A DNA stretch of 64,000 bases from an uncultured Gemmiger sp. (GTDB taxonomy: Bacteria > Bacillota > Clostridia > Oscillospirales > Ruminococcaceae), in the NCBI GenBank assembly GCA_944386225.1, contig CALXAH010000010.1, forward strand, positions 1 through 64,000, read 5' to 3'. The position numbers and the translations under genes were made by a program. Numbering within the stretch: position 1 is the first letter of the stretch; each line of letters begins with the position of its first letter. The notes under the pieces are model-generated. The model worked only from the letters and a program-made list of their open reading frames with translations. It was not told the origin of the DNA and made no database searches. Shown piece after piece: positions 43,545 to 51,862 of the stretch.

Positions 43545-44429
43545 TCAGTTCTGTTTGCCGAACAGCCGTTCCCGGATGCGCTGGCCGGTGGGGGTGGCCG
43601 CCAGGCCGCCCTGAGCGGTCTCCCGCAAGGCGCAGGGCAGGCTTTCGCCCACCTCCCGCATGGCGCCGACCACCTCATCCACCGGGATCACGCTCACGAT
43701 CCCGGCCAGGGCCATGTCCGCGGCGGTCAAGGCGTTGGTCACGCCGCCCGCGTTCCGCTTGATGCAGGGCACCTCCACCAGACCCGCCACCGGGTCACAC
43801 ACCAGCCCCAGCTGGTTCTTGATGGCAATGGCCGCCGCCTGCTCCGCCATGGCCGGGCTGCCGCCCCGCATCTGCACCAGCGCCGCCGCCGCCATGGCGC
43901 TGGCGCTGCCGCACTCGGCCTGGCAGCCGCCCTCCGCGCCCGCAATGCTGGCCTGGTTCGCAATCACCATGCCGATGGCCCCGGCACAGAACAGCCCGTC
44001 CACCGCCGCGTCCTCGTCGGCCAGACCCTGCTCCAGCAGAGCCAGCACCGCGCCGGGCAGAATGCCGCAGCTGCCCGCCGTGGGGGCCGCCACGATCCGG
44101 CCCATGGCCGCGTTGTATTCCGCCACCGCCAGGGCAATGGCGATCGCCCGTGCGCCCACCGGGCCGCAGAGTGCCCCACCCCGGGCCAGGTACTCCCGCA
44201 TCTTCCAGGCGTCGCCGCCGGTCAGCCCGCTGGTGGAGCGCAGGTCTTTGGCCGCCCCGTCCCGGGCAGCCGCCTGCATGACCTCCAGATTGCGGCGCAT
44301 CCGGCGCACCAGGATGTCCGGGGCGGTCTCGGTCTGGGCCGCCTGATCGGCCAGGGCCAGTTGCCCGATGGTCATGCCTTTGGCGGCAGCCTGTACCGCC
44401 AGTTCGTGAATGGACGTATAATCCAGCAT
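43545..44429 (-). CDS. sdaAA: L-serine dehydratase, iron-sulfur type, alpha subunit
   Basis: Catalytic subunit that, with the beta subunit, turns L-serine into pyruvate and ammonia using a [4Fe-4S] cluster. 294 residues. Cluster and active-site cysteines lie in APTAGSCGILPGAV, GGCQAECGSASAMAAAA and VPCIKRNAGGVTNA. Starts 13 bp after the sdaAB stop on the same strand. Confidence 0.95.
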   Translation of the reverse strand: MLDYTSIHELAVQAAAKGMTIGQLALADQAAQTETAPDILVRRMRRNLEVMQAAARDGAAKDLRSTSGLTGGDAWKMREYLARGGALCGPVGARAIAIALAVAEYNAAMGRIVAAPTAGSCGILPGAVLALLEQGLADEDAAVDGLFCAGAIGMVIANQASIAGAEGGCQAECGSASAMAAAALVQMRGGSPAMAEQAAAIAIKNQLGLVCDPVAGLVEVPCIKRNAGGVTNALTAADMALAGIVSVIPVDEVVGAMREVGESLPCALRETAQGGLAATPTGQRIRERLFGKQN

Positions 44430-44442
44430 CCCGTGCCCCTCC

Positions 44443-45111
44443 TCAGTTTGTGTTGTTGGCGGGGATGGGCACGATCCGCAGAATGCCCGGCACAGCCCGC
44501 AGCTCGTCCAGCAGCGCCGGCGCCACCGCCCCGTCGGTCTCGATGGTCATTACCGCTTCCGCCCCCTTGTGGGGACGGCTCAGGCGGAAGTTGCCGATGT
44601 TCACGCCGGAATCCGCCACCCGGCCGGTCACCGCCGCGATCATGCCCGGTACATCCCGGTGCAGCACGATCAGGGTATCCCGCTGGCCGGTGACGCAGGT
44701 TTCCATCTCGTTGATGCGGCTGATCAGGATATTGCCGCCGCCCACCGAAGCCCCCTGCACCTGGCAGGACGCGCCGCTTTTGCCCCACAGTTCCAGAATG
44801 GCGGTGTTGGGATGGGCGCCCGCCAGGCTGCGGGTCTCAAAGGAAAAATCCAGCCCCGCCTGCCGGGCCAGGGTCAGGCTGTCCCGGATGCGGGCGTCGT
44901 CCGGTGCAAAGCCCAGAATGCCCGCCACCAGCGCCTTGTCGGTGCCGTGGCCCCGGTAGGTCTGGGCAAAGCTGCCGCACAGGCCGATCCGGGCGGTGCG
45001 CACCGGCTCACCCAGGATCTCGGTGGCCACCCGGCCGATCCGCACCGCCCCCGCGGTATGGCTGCTGGAAGGGCCGATCATCACCGGCCCGATGATATCA
45101 AAAATGTCCAT
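44443..45111 (-). CDS. sdaAB: L-serine dehydratase, iron-sulfur type, beta subunit
   Basis: 222 residues from ATG 45111. Opens MDIFDIIGPVMIGPSSSHTA, the SDH-beta signature whose serine-rich loop meets the substrate; the C-terminal third is an ACT domain (RDTLIVLHRDVPGMIAAVTG) that probably senses serine. Cotranscribed with sdaAA. Confidence 0.95.
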   Translation of the reverse strand: MDIFDIIGPVMIGPSSSHTAGAVRIGRVATEILGEPVRTARIGLCGSFAQTYRGHGTDKALVAGILGFAPDDARIRDSLTLARQAGLDFSFETRSLAGAHPNTAILELWGKSGASCQVQGASVGGGNILISRINEMETCVTGQRDTLIVLHRDVPGMIAAVTGRVADSGVNIGNFRLSRPHKGAEAVMTIETDGAVAPALLDELRAVPGILRIVPIPANNTN

Positions 45112-45206
45112 GAAATGCCCCTTTGCCGCAGACTTGTCCGTATTATTGCGTACACAGGCGGAACAAAATGCCCTGCCTTTTCGCCCGGACAGGTTTTTCC
45201 TGCTAT

Positions 45207-45235
45207 ATTGTACCCCGCCTGCGTACAAAAGTAAA
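45207..45235 (-). promoter_or_regulatory. promoter of sdaAB-sdaAA
   Basis: Minus strand TTTACT, 17-bp spacer, TACAAT. The GTAC bases of the -10 and of the upstream spacer form a small inverted repeat. Confidence 0.55.
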
Positions 45236-45263
45236 TGCCGGGCCCTGTTTTTGCAAAAGGAAA

Positions 45264-45290
45264 CCGGGCCCGCGCAGCAGGCCCGGTTTT
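45264..45290. terminator. hairpin downstream of the small GNAT gene
   Basis: CCGGGCC (45264-45270) pairs with GGCCCGG (45280-45286); T-run on the plus side and TTTCCTTTT on the minus side. Overlaps the last codons' side of the minus-strand gene's 3' end. Confidence 0.6.
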
Positions 45291-45292
45291 TC

Positions 45293-45562
45293 TCATACCA
45301 GCAGATCGGCGTATTCCGGATGGGTTTCAAACCAGCGCACCGCGTAGGAGCAGGTGGGCCGCGCCTTGCGGCCCTGGGCCCGCAGGGTGTCGGCGGCGGC
45401 CTGCAGCAGCTGCCCGGCCACCCCCTGCCCGCGCAGGGAAGGATCCACAAAGGTATGGTCAATCTCGGCCGCGCCCTCCCGTTCGGGGAAGGTCACCTCG
45501 GCCAGCAGGCGGCCGTCCTCGCCGGTGGCGAAGATGCGGCCCGGTTCCTGACGGAATTCCAT
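45293..45562 (-). CDS. small GNAT-like N-acetyltransferase (YjdJ type)
   Basis: 89 residues from ATG 45562, with GAGGTGATAGCT upstream. Compact acetyl-CoA-binding fold: EIDHTFVDPSLRGQGVAGQL and TCSYAVRWFETHPEYADLL. Belongs to the minimal N-acetyltransferase group found beside many housekeeping genes; substrate unknown. Confidence 0.9.
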   Translation of the reverse strand: MEFRQEPGRIFATGEDGRLLAEVTFPEREGAAEIDHTFVDPSLRGQGVAGQLLQAAADTLRAQGRKARPTCSYAVRWFETHPEYADLLV

Positions 45563-45630
45563 AGCTATCACCTCACCCCCAGTGTACCAGACCCGCCCCA
45601 TGCCCGCAAGGGGAAATCTGCCGGCGGCCC

Positions 45631-45678
45631 AAAACAGAGGCAGCCGCCCATGGAACTGCGTCCACAGGCGGCTGCCTC
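45631..45678 (-). terminator. terminator of the ABC/DUF4340 operon
   Basis: GAGGCAGCCGCC (45637-45648) pairs with GGCGGCTGCCTC (45667-45678); on the minus strand a TTTT run follows. Confidence 0.85.
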
Positions 45679-45711
45679 CAGAAAAGAAAAGAAGAAAAGA
45701 GGATAGCGTTG

Positions 45712-47046
45712 TTATTCCAGCCCCAGGGTGATGGCGTTGACCGCTTCGGTCAGGTCCACCGCCAGAGAGCGGTCCACCAGGCCCAACGTCGCGCCGTCCA
45801 GGGTGGCCAGACAGCTTTCGCCGTCGTACTGGTAAAGCACCACCGTCAGGCTGGGCCAGGTCTCGTTGTCCAGGTGTACGGTAAAGGCGATCTCCTGCTT
45901 CTTGGCGGGTTCCTCGCTGTTGAATTCGCTTACCGTCAGCGCGTCCACCGCGCTGCTCACCTCGTCAAATTCCACCTCGGTGTCGTTGATGGTCCAGGTA
46001 TCGCCGGAGTGGGTCAGGGTATATACGGTGTCATCCAGGGTAAAGCCCACGCTGGTCACCGCGTCCCAATCCAGGGCCAGCACCTCGTCCGGGCGCAAAG
46101 CGTCATAGTCGGTGGCGGTGATCTCCTCGTAGGACGTCTCGTCCACCTCATACACGATGGGGGAGTCATCCATCCGCATATAGCCGTTGCCGTCCTCGTC
46201 CTGCCCGAAGGCCAGCACAAAGCTGCTCTGGGCCTCGTCGGCGGTGCAGGTCACGGTAAACTGAAGGGCGGGCGCATCCAGCCCCCACTGGGCCAGATCC
46301 TCGTCGGTGGCGGTGTAGCTTACGTAATTGGCCCGGTCCAGTCCGTCAAAGGTGCTGATCAGGCCGGTCACCTTACCGGTGTCCAGCGCCTGGAAGCTGC
46401 CGTCCTGGTTCAGGTAGTAGTCGTAGGCATCGGTGTAGGTCAGTTCCTCGTCCGGGCGGTATTCCACCGTCAGGCTGGCCTCGCCCTCCACCGTGATGCT
46501 GTCCATGGTGGAGTAGTCGGGAATGGTATCCTGGGCCATCAGCTCATCCCGGTCCTCGGCCAGATATTCCGCCGGGTCGTCCTCGATCAGGTAGACCGTG
46601 CCGGTGCCCAGGGTCACATACCGCTTGCTGTCCATGGTGGAGTAGTCGCCCAGCTCCAGCACCGTCTCCCCGTCGGCGGTGGTCAGGGTCACCGTGCCGG
46701 TGGGGCTGGCCAGGCCGTACTGGGTAAAGTCCTCCACATCCTCGATGATAAAGCTGGCGGTCACGCTTTCAAAGTGTGCCAGCAGATCGGCCATCTTCTC
46801 CTGGTCGATCGGAAAGTCCGCGTCCGAGGCATCCTGCCAGACCCCGTCGGTCTGGGTAAAGCTCAGGCTGGTTTCGCCGTTTGTCCAGGAGATGCCGGTC
46901 AGATCATCGGAGGAGAGGGCCAGGATCTCCTCGCTGGTGGCGGAGATGCTGTCCATGTGGCGCTCCACCCCGGTGGCGATCACGATCGCCAGGCAGAGCA
47001 CCGCCAGAATCAGCAGCAGAATGGTCAGCTGTTTTGTCCGCTTCAT
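45712..47046 (-). CDS. DUF4340 domain protein of a Gld-type ABC operon
   Basis: 444 residues. N-terminal membrane anchor (TILLLILAVLCLAIVIATG) and an extracytoplasmic part with repeated beta-rich modules: SSDDLTGISWTNGETSLSFT, LELGDYSTMDSKRYV, LDWDAVTSVGFTLDDTVYTL. DUF4340 proteins recur next to GldG-like and ABC-2 genes; an accessory or sensor role at the outer face is inferred. Start overlaps the GldG stop by four bases. Confidence 0.85.
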   Translation of the reverse strand: MKRTKQLTILLLILAVLCLAIVIATGVERHMDSISATSEEILALSSDDLTGISWTNGETSLSFTQTDGVWQDASDADFPIDQEKMADLLAHFESVTASFIIEDVEDFTQYGLASPTGTVTLTTADGETVLELGDYSTMDSKRYVTLGTGTVYLIEDDPAEYLAEDRDELMAQDTIPDYSTMDSITVEGEASLTVEYRPDEELTYTDAYDYYLNQDGSFQALDTGKVTGLISTFDGLDRANYVSYTATDEDLAQWGLDAPALQFTVTCTADEAQSSFVLAFGQDEDGNGYMRMDDSPIVYEVDETSYEEITATDYDALRPDEVLALDWDAVTSVGFTLDDTVYTLTHSGDTWTINDTEVEFDEVSSAVDALTVSEFNSEEPAKKQEIAFTVHLDNETWPSLTVVLYQYDGESCLATLDGATLGLVDRSLAVDLTEAVNAITLGLE

Positions 47047-47891
47047 AGTTTCTTCCTCCTGCGCAGAATTTCGTCAATACCCAGCAGCAGGAAGCCCACC
47101 GGGATCACGCCGATCATCACGATCTTCAGCCAGGTGGCGGCCGAGGAGGAGATGGTCAGGTAGTTGTAGTCCAGGGATTTGGCGCGGATGGACACCGCGT
47201 CGATGTTCAGCAGCGAGAAATCGCTCGCCGTCTCGTAGTTGCTGCGGGCCAGCTCGTCGGTAAAGGTCTCGGACAGGGCCTGTTCCCCGTGGCCGCTGAG
47301 CAGGTAGACCTGGGGCAGATCCTCCCGCACCACATAGTCGATGGCCGAGGTGATCTGACCCTCGCCGTCAAAGGACTGGGACACCGATCCGGTGGTGTAG
47401 TAGCTGCTGGTATCGTATTCGTAGATGTCCTCGTAGGCGATGTACCGGCTCTTTTCACCGGATTCCACCACCAGCGAGTTGTTGGTCACCGTCTGGTCGG
47501 TGTACTGCTGGGCAAAGGTGGGGTAGACGTCCGGGTCCTTCTTGACCACGGTGATGTGCTCGGACAGGTCACCGTACCGGTCCAGCAGTTTTTCGATGAC
47601 GGTGTCCTCTTTGCCGGCCTGCACGATCCAGTAGATGGTCACATCCTGTTCCAGGTTGGTGGCCACCACCTTGGTGTCGGCGGTCAGGGAATAGAGCTGT
47701 GCCGCCGAGATATCCAGCTGGGTAAAGCGGGAGGGCAGCAGCCCTGCCAGCACGTTCACCGCGATCAGGATGGCCAGCACCACCAGGCACAGCACAAAGC
47801 TGTATCCGCCCACCTTGGCGGTGCGGGTGCCCAGCGCCTGCCGGTTTCTGGCCAGGGCGCTGTGCAGCTTGTTTTTATAACTGTTCTTCAT
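47043..47891 (-). CDS. GldG-like ABC accessory protein, internally shortened
   Basis: 282 residues. N-terminal membrane segment (FVLCLVVLAILIAVNVLAG), then the GldG/DUF4350-type domain (FTQLDISAAQLYSLT, EQDVTIYWIV, VYLLSGHGEQALSETF), then a C-terminal membrane anchor (WLKIVMIGVIPVGFLLLG). In relatives I know, a block of roughly 150-190 residues separates the HGEQ region from the conserved RAKSL-YLTI segment; here they are joined directly near residues 226-234 (about 47189-47213). No frameshift is present. It may be a natural in-frame deletion. Confidence 0.8.
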   Translation of the reverse strand: MKNSYKNKLHSALARNRQALGTRTAKVGGYSFVLCLVVLAILIAVNVLAGLLPSRFTQLDISAAQLYSLTADTKVVATNLEQDVTIYWIVQAGKEDTVIEKLLDRYGDLSEHITVVKKDPDVYPTFAQQYTDQTVTNNSLVVESGEKSRYIAYEDIYEYDTSSYYTTGSVSQSFDGEGQITSAIDYVVREDLPQVYLLSGHGEQALSETFTDELARSNYETASDFSLLNIDAVSIRAKSLDYNYLTISSSAATWLKIVMIGVIPVGFLLLGIDEILRRRKKL

Positions 47892-48751
47892 CCGTTATAC
47901 CTCTTTTTCTCCCAGGACTGTACGCACAGGAACAGGAAGAACGCGGCCACGCTCAGGTAGTATACGATGGCGGTCACGTCAAAGACCCCGTTCACAAAGG
48001 TGTAGAACCGCTCAAACAGAGACAGACGGCTCATCAGGTCGGGCAGCAGGGTGGCCAGAGAATCCGGGTTTACCAGCCAGACAACCCCCACCGCCGCCAG
48101 GCAGAGCACCAGCACCAGGATGCCCGCCGCGTCGGAGCAGGTCAGCCGCCGTACCAGCAGCGCCAGCAGGGCAGCGATCACCACCAGCGCCACCAGGTTG
48201 AAGGCGGTGGAGGCGATGTAGTCGGCCAGGGAGGCGCTGTAGCAGCAGAAGAGCATGACCACCACGCAGAGCCCTGCCGCCATGCCCTGGGATTCGGTCA
48301 GGGAGGAGATGAACATGCCGATGGCGATCAGCGCCAGACCCAGGAACACAAAGGCGATGAGCGCGCCGTAGGAGGTGGGCAGGTAGACTTCGCCGTACAG
48401 GGAGAAGATCAGCGGGTAGACACAGGCTACCAGCATGGGAATCACAAACACCAGCGCCATGGCAAAATACTTGCCCAGGATGATGTCGGTGGAAGAAAGG
48501 GGCAGCAGGGAGAGCAGCTGGTCGGTTTTCTGCTTTTTCTCCTCCGCCAGCACCCGCATGGTCAGGATGGGCACCAGGGCCACAAACCCGATGCAGAAGG
48601 TGCCCAGGGCATACTCAAAGTTGGCCACCGCCGCGTTGATGTTGTAGAGCATCGCGCCGATGCCGATGAATTCCAGCAGGAATGCCCCGAATACATAGGC
48701 CAGCAGCCCGTGGCTGTACAGGCCGGCCTCGTGCTTAAATACCGCTTTCAT
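47888..48751 (-). CDS. ABC-2 type permease (GldF-like)
   Basis: 287 residues with six or seven hydrophobic segments. FKHEAGLYSHGLLAYVFGAF start, EEKKQKTDQLLSLLPLSSTD cytoplasmic loop typical of ABC-2 permeases. Pairs with the ATPase encoded just upstream (17-bp overlap). Probably an exporter or a membrane-stress transporter; substrate unknown. Confidence 0.9.
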   Translation of the reverse strand: MKAVFKHEAGLYSHGLLAYVFGAFLLEFIGIGAMLYNINAAVANFEYALGTFCIGFVALVPILTMRVLAEEKKQKTDQLLSLLPLSSTDIILGKYFAMALVFVIPMLVACVYPLIFSLYGEVYLPTSYGALIAFVFLGLALIAIGMFISSLTESQGMAAGLCVVVMLFCCYSASLADYIASTAFNLVALVVIAALLALLVRRLTCSDAAGILVLVLCLAAVGVVWLVNPDSLATLLPDLMSRLSLFERFYTFVNGVFDVTAIVYYLSVAAFFLFLCVQSWEKKRYNG

Positions 48752-49712
48752 GGATGGGCTCCTTCTTTCCGGACGGTTCGTCCTCGGTCAGTTCGATAAA
48801 GATGTTCTCCAGATCCGCCCGCACCGGGGTCATCTGCAGAATGGGCCGTCCGGCTTTGGCAAAGGCCAGGAAGATGGCCCGGGCGGCGGCGTTCGCGTCG
48901 CCCTGCAGGGTCAGCTCGGCCCGGCAGCCGCCGGCCGCCTCGTCCGCCTGAACTTCGCAGCCGGTCACCTCCCGCACGCCGGCCAGCAGCCCCTGCACCT
49001 GGTCGGGGGTGGCCTCGGCGCACAGGGTCATCCGCCCGGCGGCGGTGAGCATCTTTTCCAGGTTCTGGGGGGTATCAAAGGCCACCAGTCTGCCGTGGGC
49101 GATGATCAGCACGCTCTCGCAGATGGCCTGCACCTCGCTCAGGATATGGCTGCTCAGGATTACGGTGTGCTTTTCGCCCAGCTGGCGGATCAGGTCGCGG
49201 ATCTCGATGATCTGCAGCGGATCCAGGCCCACGGTGGGCTCGTCCAGAATGATGTAGGGCGGGCTGCCCAGCAGCGCCTGGGCGATGCCCACCCGCTGCC
49301 GGTACCCCTTGGACAGGTTGCGGATCAGCCGCCCGGCCATCTCGTCCAGCCGGGTCTCGGCCACCACCCGGGCTACCTCGTCCGGGATCTGTTTGGCCGG
49401 GATGCCCTTGGCCTGGGCCACAAAGCTCAGGTACTCCCAGGGCGTTTCGTCGGTGTACAGGGGCGGGATCTCGGGCAGATACCCGATCAGCCGCTTGGCC
49501 TGCCGCGCGTCCTCAAAGATGTCGTGACCGTCGATGGTCACTTCCCCCGCGCTGGCGGCCAGACACCCGGTCATGATGTTCATGGTGGTGGATTTGCCCG
49601 CGCCGTTCGGCCCGAGGAACCCATAGATATGGCCCGTTTCCAGGGTGAACGAGATGTCGTCCACCGCGGTGACGCTGCCGTATCGTTTGGTCAAGTGTTC
49701 AACCGTTATCAT
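48735..49712 (-). CDS. ABC transporter ATP-binding protein (GldA-like)
   Basis: 325 residues. Walker A GPNGAGKSTT, signature LSKGYRQRVGIAQ, Walker B YIILDEPTVGLDP, H-loop VILSSHI. The C-terminal 90 residues are an accessory domain seen in this subfamily. First gene of the ABC-GldF-GldG-DUF4340 operon, all overlapping. Its promoter carries the direct repeats described at 49742-49774. Confidence 0.93.
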   Translation of the reverse strand: MITVEHLTKRYGSVTAVDDISFTLETGHIYGFLGPNGAGKSTTMNIMTGCLAASAGEVTIDGHDIFEDARQAKRLIGYLPEIPPLYTDETPWEYLSFVAQAKGIPAKQIPDEVARVVAETRLDEMAGRLIRNLSKGYRQRVGIAQALLGSPPYIILDEPTVGLDPLQIIEIRDLIRQLGEKHTVILSSHILSEVQAICESVLIIAHGRLVAFDTPQNLEKMLTAAGRMTLCAEATPDQVQGLLAGVREVTGCEVQADEAAGGCRAELTLQGDANAAARAIFLAFAKAGRPILQMTPVRADLENIFIELTEDEPSGKKEPIHESGI

Positions 49713-49741
49713 GGCAGATACCTCCGTAGTTCTTGGACTTT

Positions 49742-49774
49742 ACTGTATCACGCCGGGCTGAAACCAAACTGAAA
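49742..49774 (-). promoter_or_regulatory. response-regulator-type promoter of the ABC operon
   Basis: Minus strand: TTTCAG-N5-TTTCAG-N10-TACAGT. The two hexamers are 11 bp apart and sit where a -35 box would be; no consensus -35 is present. The geometry is identical to that of the two-component promoter at 51773-51805. Confidence 0.75.
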
Positions 49775-49826
49775 AAACCGCCCCCCGTCTGTGAAAGTTC
49801 CGCGAAACTGCCCGTAAGCGGGAACG

Positions 49827-49856
49827 AAAAACCGGACACACCGCGGTGTGTCCGGT
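49827..49856 (-). terminator. terminator of the two-component operon
   Basis: ACCGGACACACC pairs with GGTGTGTCCGGT around CGC; a T-run follows on the minus strand. Confidence 0.88.
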
Positions 49857-49863
49857 CAGAGTT

Positions 49864-51075
49864 TCAATGGCGCAGGGCGGGCAGCGATACGTAAAAGGTG
49901 TTGACACCCCTCTCGCTGGCAGCCCAGATGCGGCCCCGGTGGGCGGTCACGATCCGGTGGGCGATGGCCAGCCCCAGCCCGCAGCCCTCCCCGTGCCGGT
50001 GCTCCGGGTCGGCCCGGTAGAACCGCTTGAACAGCTTGGGCAGTTCCTGCGGGGGGATGGTGTCGCCCCGGCTGGTCACCGCCAGCACCGCCCGCCGCCC
50101 CTCCCGGTGCAGGGAGATGTGCACCACACTGGCGGGCGCGGCGTATTTCTGCCCGTTGTCCAGCAGGATGGCGGTCACCCGGCGCAGCTGGTCGGCGTTG
50201 CCCCGCACCCGGATGCCGGGCGCAAGGCTGGTGTCCAGCCCCAGCCCCTTTTCAAAATACAGCGGCTCAAAGGGCAGCAGGGCTTCCTCCACGGCGGCGC
50301 TCCAGTCCACCGGGCAGCGGGCCGCCCGCTCCGGCTCCCGGTCGGCCCGGGCCAGTTCCAGCAGCCGTTCCACCAGATCCTTCATCTGGCGGGACACGGT
50401 GCGGATATCCCCGGCCAGCCGGTCTTTCTCCGGCCCGGCGCTCTCCGGTGCGCAGAGCAGCTCCGCGTCGGTGAGAATCACGGTCAGCGGGGTTTTCAGC
50501 TCGTGGCTGGCGTCCGCCACAAATTGTTTCTGCTGCACCCAGGCCCGCTCCACCGGGCCCACCGCCCAGCGAGCCAGCAGGATACTCAGCACCAGAAAAG
50601 CCAGGAACGCCCCGCCGCAGATCAGAAGGCAGCTTTCCAGCAGACCGTTCAGGGTGCGGGTTTCGCCGGATATATCGGCGAACACGATGTAGCCGGTCTG
50701 GGGCATGTCCACCCGCAGAAACCGCAGCCCATAGGCCTCCAGCATGCCGCTGGCCGCCTCCTGCTGCAGCACCTCGTTCACGGCCTGCTGCAGAAATTCC
50801 GAATCGGACAGGTCGTAGTAGCCGCCGCCGGTGCCCTGCACCTGGCCGCCCTTGTCCACCTCCAGCACAAAATAGGGCAGCCGCATGCCGGAAAATTCCT
50901 CGTCCGGCGCCTGGGGCCGGGCCGGGTTCAGGGCGATCTGCCACATGGTGCGCAGGCTTTCCCGCTCCAGGCTTGCCCGGGTCAGCCCCAGCACCGCTGC
51001 CAGCACACAGAGCAGGATCACCGTCACGATGCTCATGGTGATGCAGACAAACTTGATCTTGAGCCGCCGGATCAT
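49864..51075 (-). CDS. sensor histidine kinase
   Basis: 403 residues. Membrane segments at residues about 8-30 and 160-180 flank an extracytoplasmic sensor loop of about 125 residues. HisKA motif VADASHELKTPLTVI (His is the phosphorylation site), N-box LLDNGQKYA, and G-box HGEGCGLGLAIAHRIV. Overlaps the response regulator by four bases. Stimulus unknown; the neighbouring ABC operon suggests envelope stress or an antimicrobial compound. Confidence 0.93.
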   Translation of the reverse strand: MIRRLKIKFVCITMSIVTVILLCVLAAVLGLTRASLERESLRTMWQIALNPARPQAPDEEFSGMRLPYFVLEVDKGGQVQGTGGGYYDLSDSEFLQQAVNEVLQQEAASGMLEAYGLRFLRVDMPQTGYIVFADISGETRTLNGLLESCLLICGGAFLAFLVLSILLARWAVGPVERAWVQQKQFVADASHELKTPLTVILTDAELLCAPESAGPEKDRLAGDIRTVSRQMKDLVERLLELARADREPERAARCPVDWSAAVEEALLPFEPLYFEKGLGLDTSLAPGIRVRGNADQLRRVTAILLDNGQKYAAPASVVHISLHREGRRAVLAVTSRGDTIPPQELPKLFKRFYRADPEHRHGEGCGLGLAIAHRIVTAHRGRIWAASERGVNTFYVSLPALRH

Positions 51076-51746
51076 CCCTGCGCCACCTCCAGATGATAGC
51101 CCACCCGGCGCACCGCCGCGATGTTCACGTCGGACCCCAGGCTTTTCAGCTTCTTGCGCAGAAAGCCCACATAGACCTCCACGCTGTTTTCCCCCGCGCC
51201 GGATTCAAAGCCCCACACCCGCGTCAGGATGACCTCTTTCGGGATATTGCCGCCCCCCGCCTGCATCAGCAGCCGCATCACGTCAAACTCCCGGGCGGAC
51301 AGGCGCAGGCTTTTTTCTCCGCAGCACAGGGTGGCCGCGTCCAGATCCAGGGCGGTGTTGCCGAACCGCAGCTGATCCACCTGGCCGCCCTGCCGCCGCA
51401 GCAGAGCCCGCACGCAGGCCAGCAGTTCGCCGATCTCGAAAGGTTTGGTCAGGTAGTAGTCCGCCCCGGCGTTCAGCCCCTCGATCCGATCGGAAAGATC
51501 CGAGCGGGCGGTGAGCATCAGAATCGGCACGGCGCTGTGCTTTCGGCGCAGATGCCGCGCCAGCTCAAAGCCGTTCAGCCCCGGCATCATCACATCCAGG
51601 ATCAGCAGGTCGTAGATGCCGGTGTCGGCGTATTCGGCGCCGGTGGCGCCGTCATAGGCAAGCTCCACCGCAAAGCCCTTGCGCTCCAGCAGGGTTTTCA
51701 GCGACTGGGCCAGCCGCTTTTCGTCCTCCACAATCAGAATCCGCAC
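51072..51746 (-). CDS. OmpR-family response regulator
   Basis: 224 residues from GTG 51746 (MRILIVEDEKRLAQSLKTLL), chosen because ATGAGG lies just upstream; a longer in-frame start adds 13 residues. Receiver Asp in LLILDVMMPGLNG, switch Thr in LMLTARSD, Lys in LTKPFEIGELLA; winged-helix effector with LSAREFDVMRLLMQ and VEVYVGFLRKKL. Autoregulation is likely from the repeats at 51773-51805. Confidence 0.94.
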   Translation of the reverse strand: MRILIVEDEKRLAQSLKTLLERKGFAVELAYDGATGAEYADTGIYDLLILDVMMPGLNGFELARHLRRKHSAVPILMLTARSDLSDRIEGLNAGADYYLTKPFEIGELLACVRALLRRQGGQVDQLRFGNTALDLDAATLCCGEKSLRLSAREFDVMRLLMQAGGGNIPKEVILTRVWGFESGAGENSVEVYVGFLRKKLKSLGSDVNIAAVRRVGYHLEVAQG

Positions 51747-51772
51747 ACAACGCACCTCATTTCTTCCCTTAT

Positions 51773-51805
51773 ATTGTAAAGACAAAAGCTGAAAAGAAGC
51801 TGAAA
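51773..51805 (-). promoter_or_regulatory. response-regulator-type promoter of the two-component genes
   Basis: Minus strand: TTTCAG-N5-TTTCAG-N10-TACAAT. Same hexamer, same 11-bp phase and same 10-bp gap to the -10 box as the ABC operon promoter. Confidence 0.78.
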
Positions 51806-51825
51806 GTCTTGTGTAGATTTGGTGG

Positions 51826-51854
51826 AAAAAAGCCGCACCCCGAAAGGTGCGGCT
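51826..51854 (-). terminator. terminator of the GltD-like gene
   Basis: AGCCGCACC pairs with GGTGCGGCT around CCGAAA; T-run follows on the minus strand. It also isolates the two-component promoter from upstream reading. Confidence 0.88.
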
Positions 51855-51862
51855 GTGCGGAT

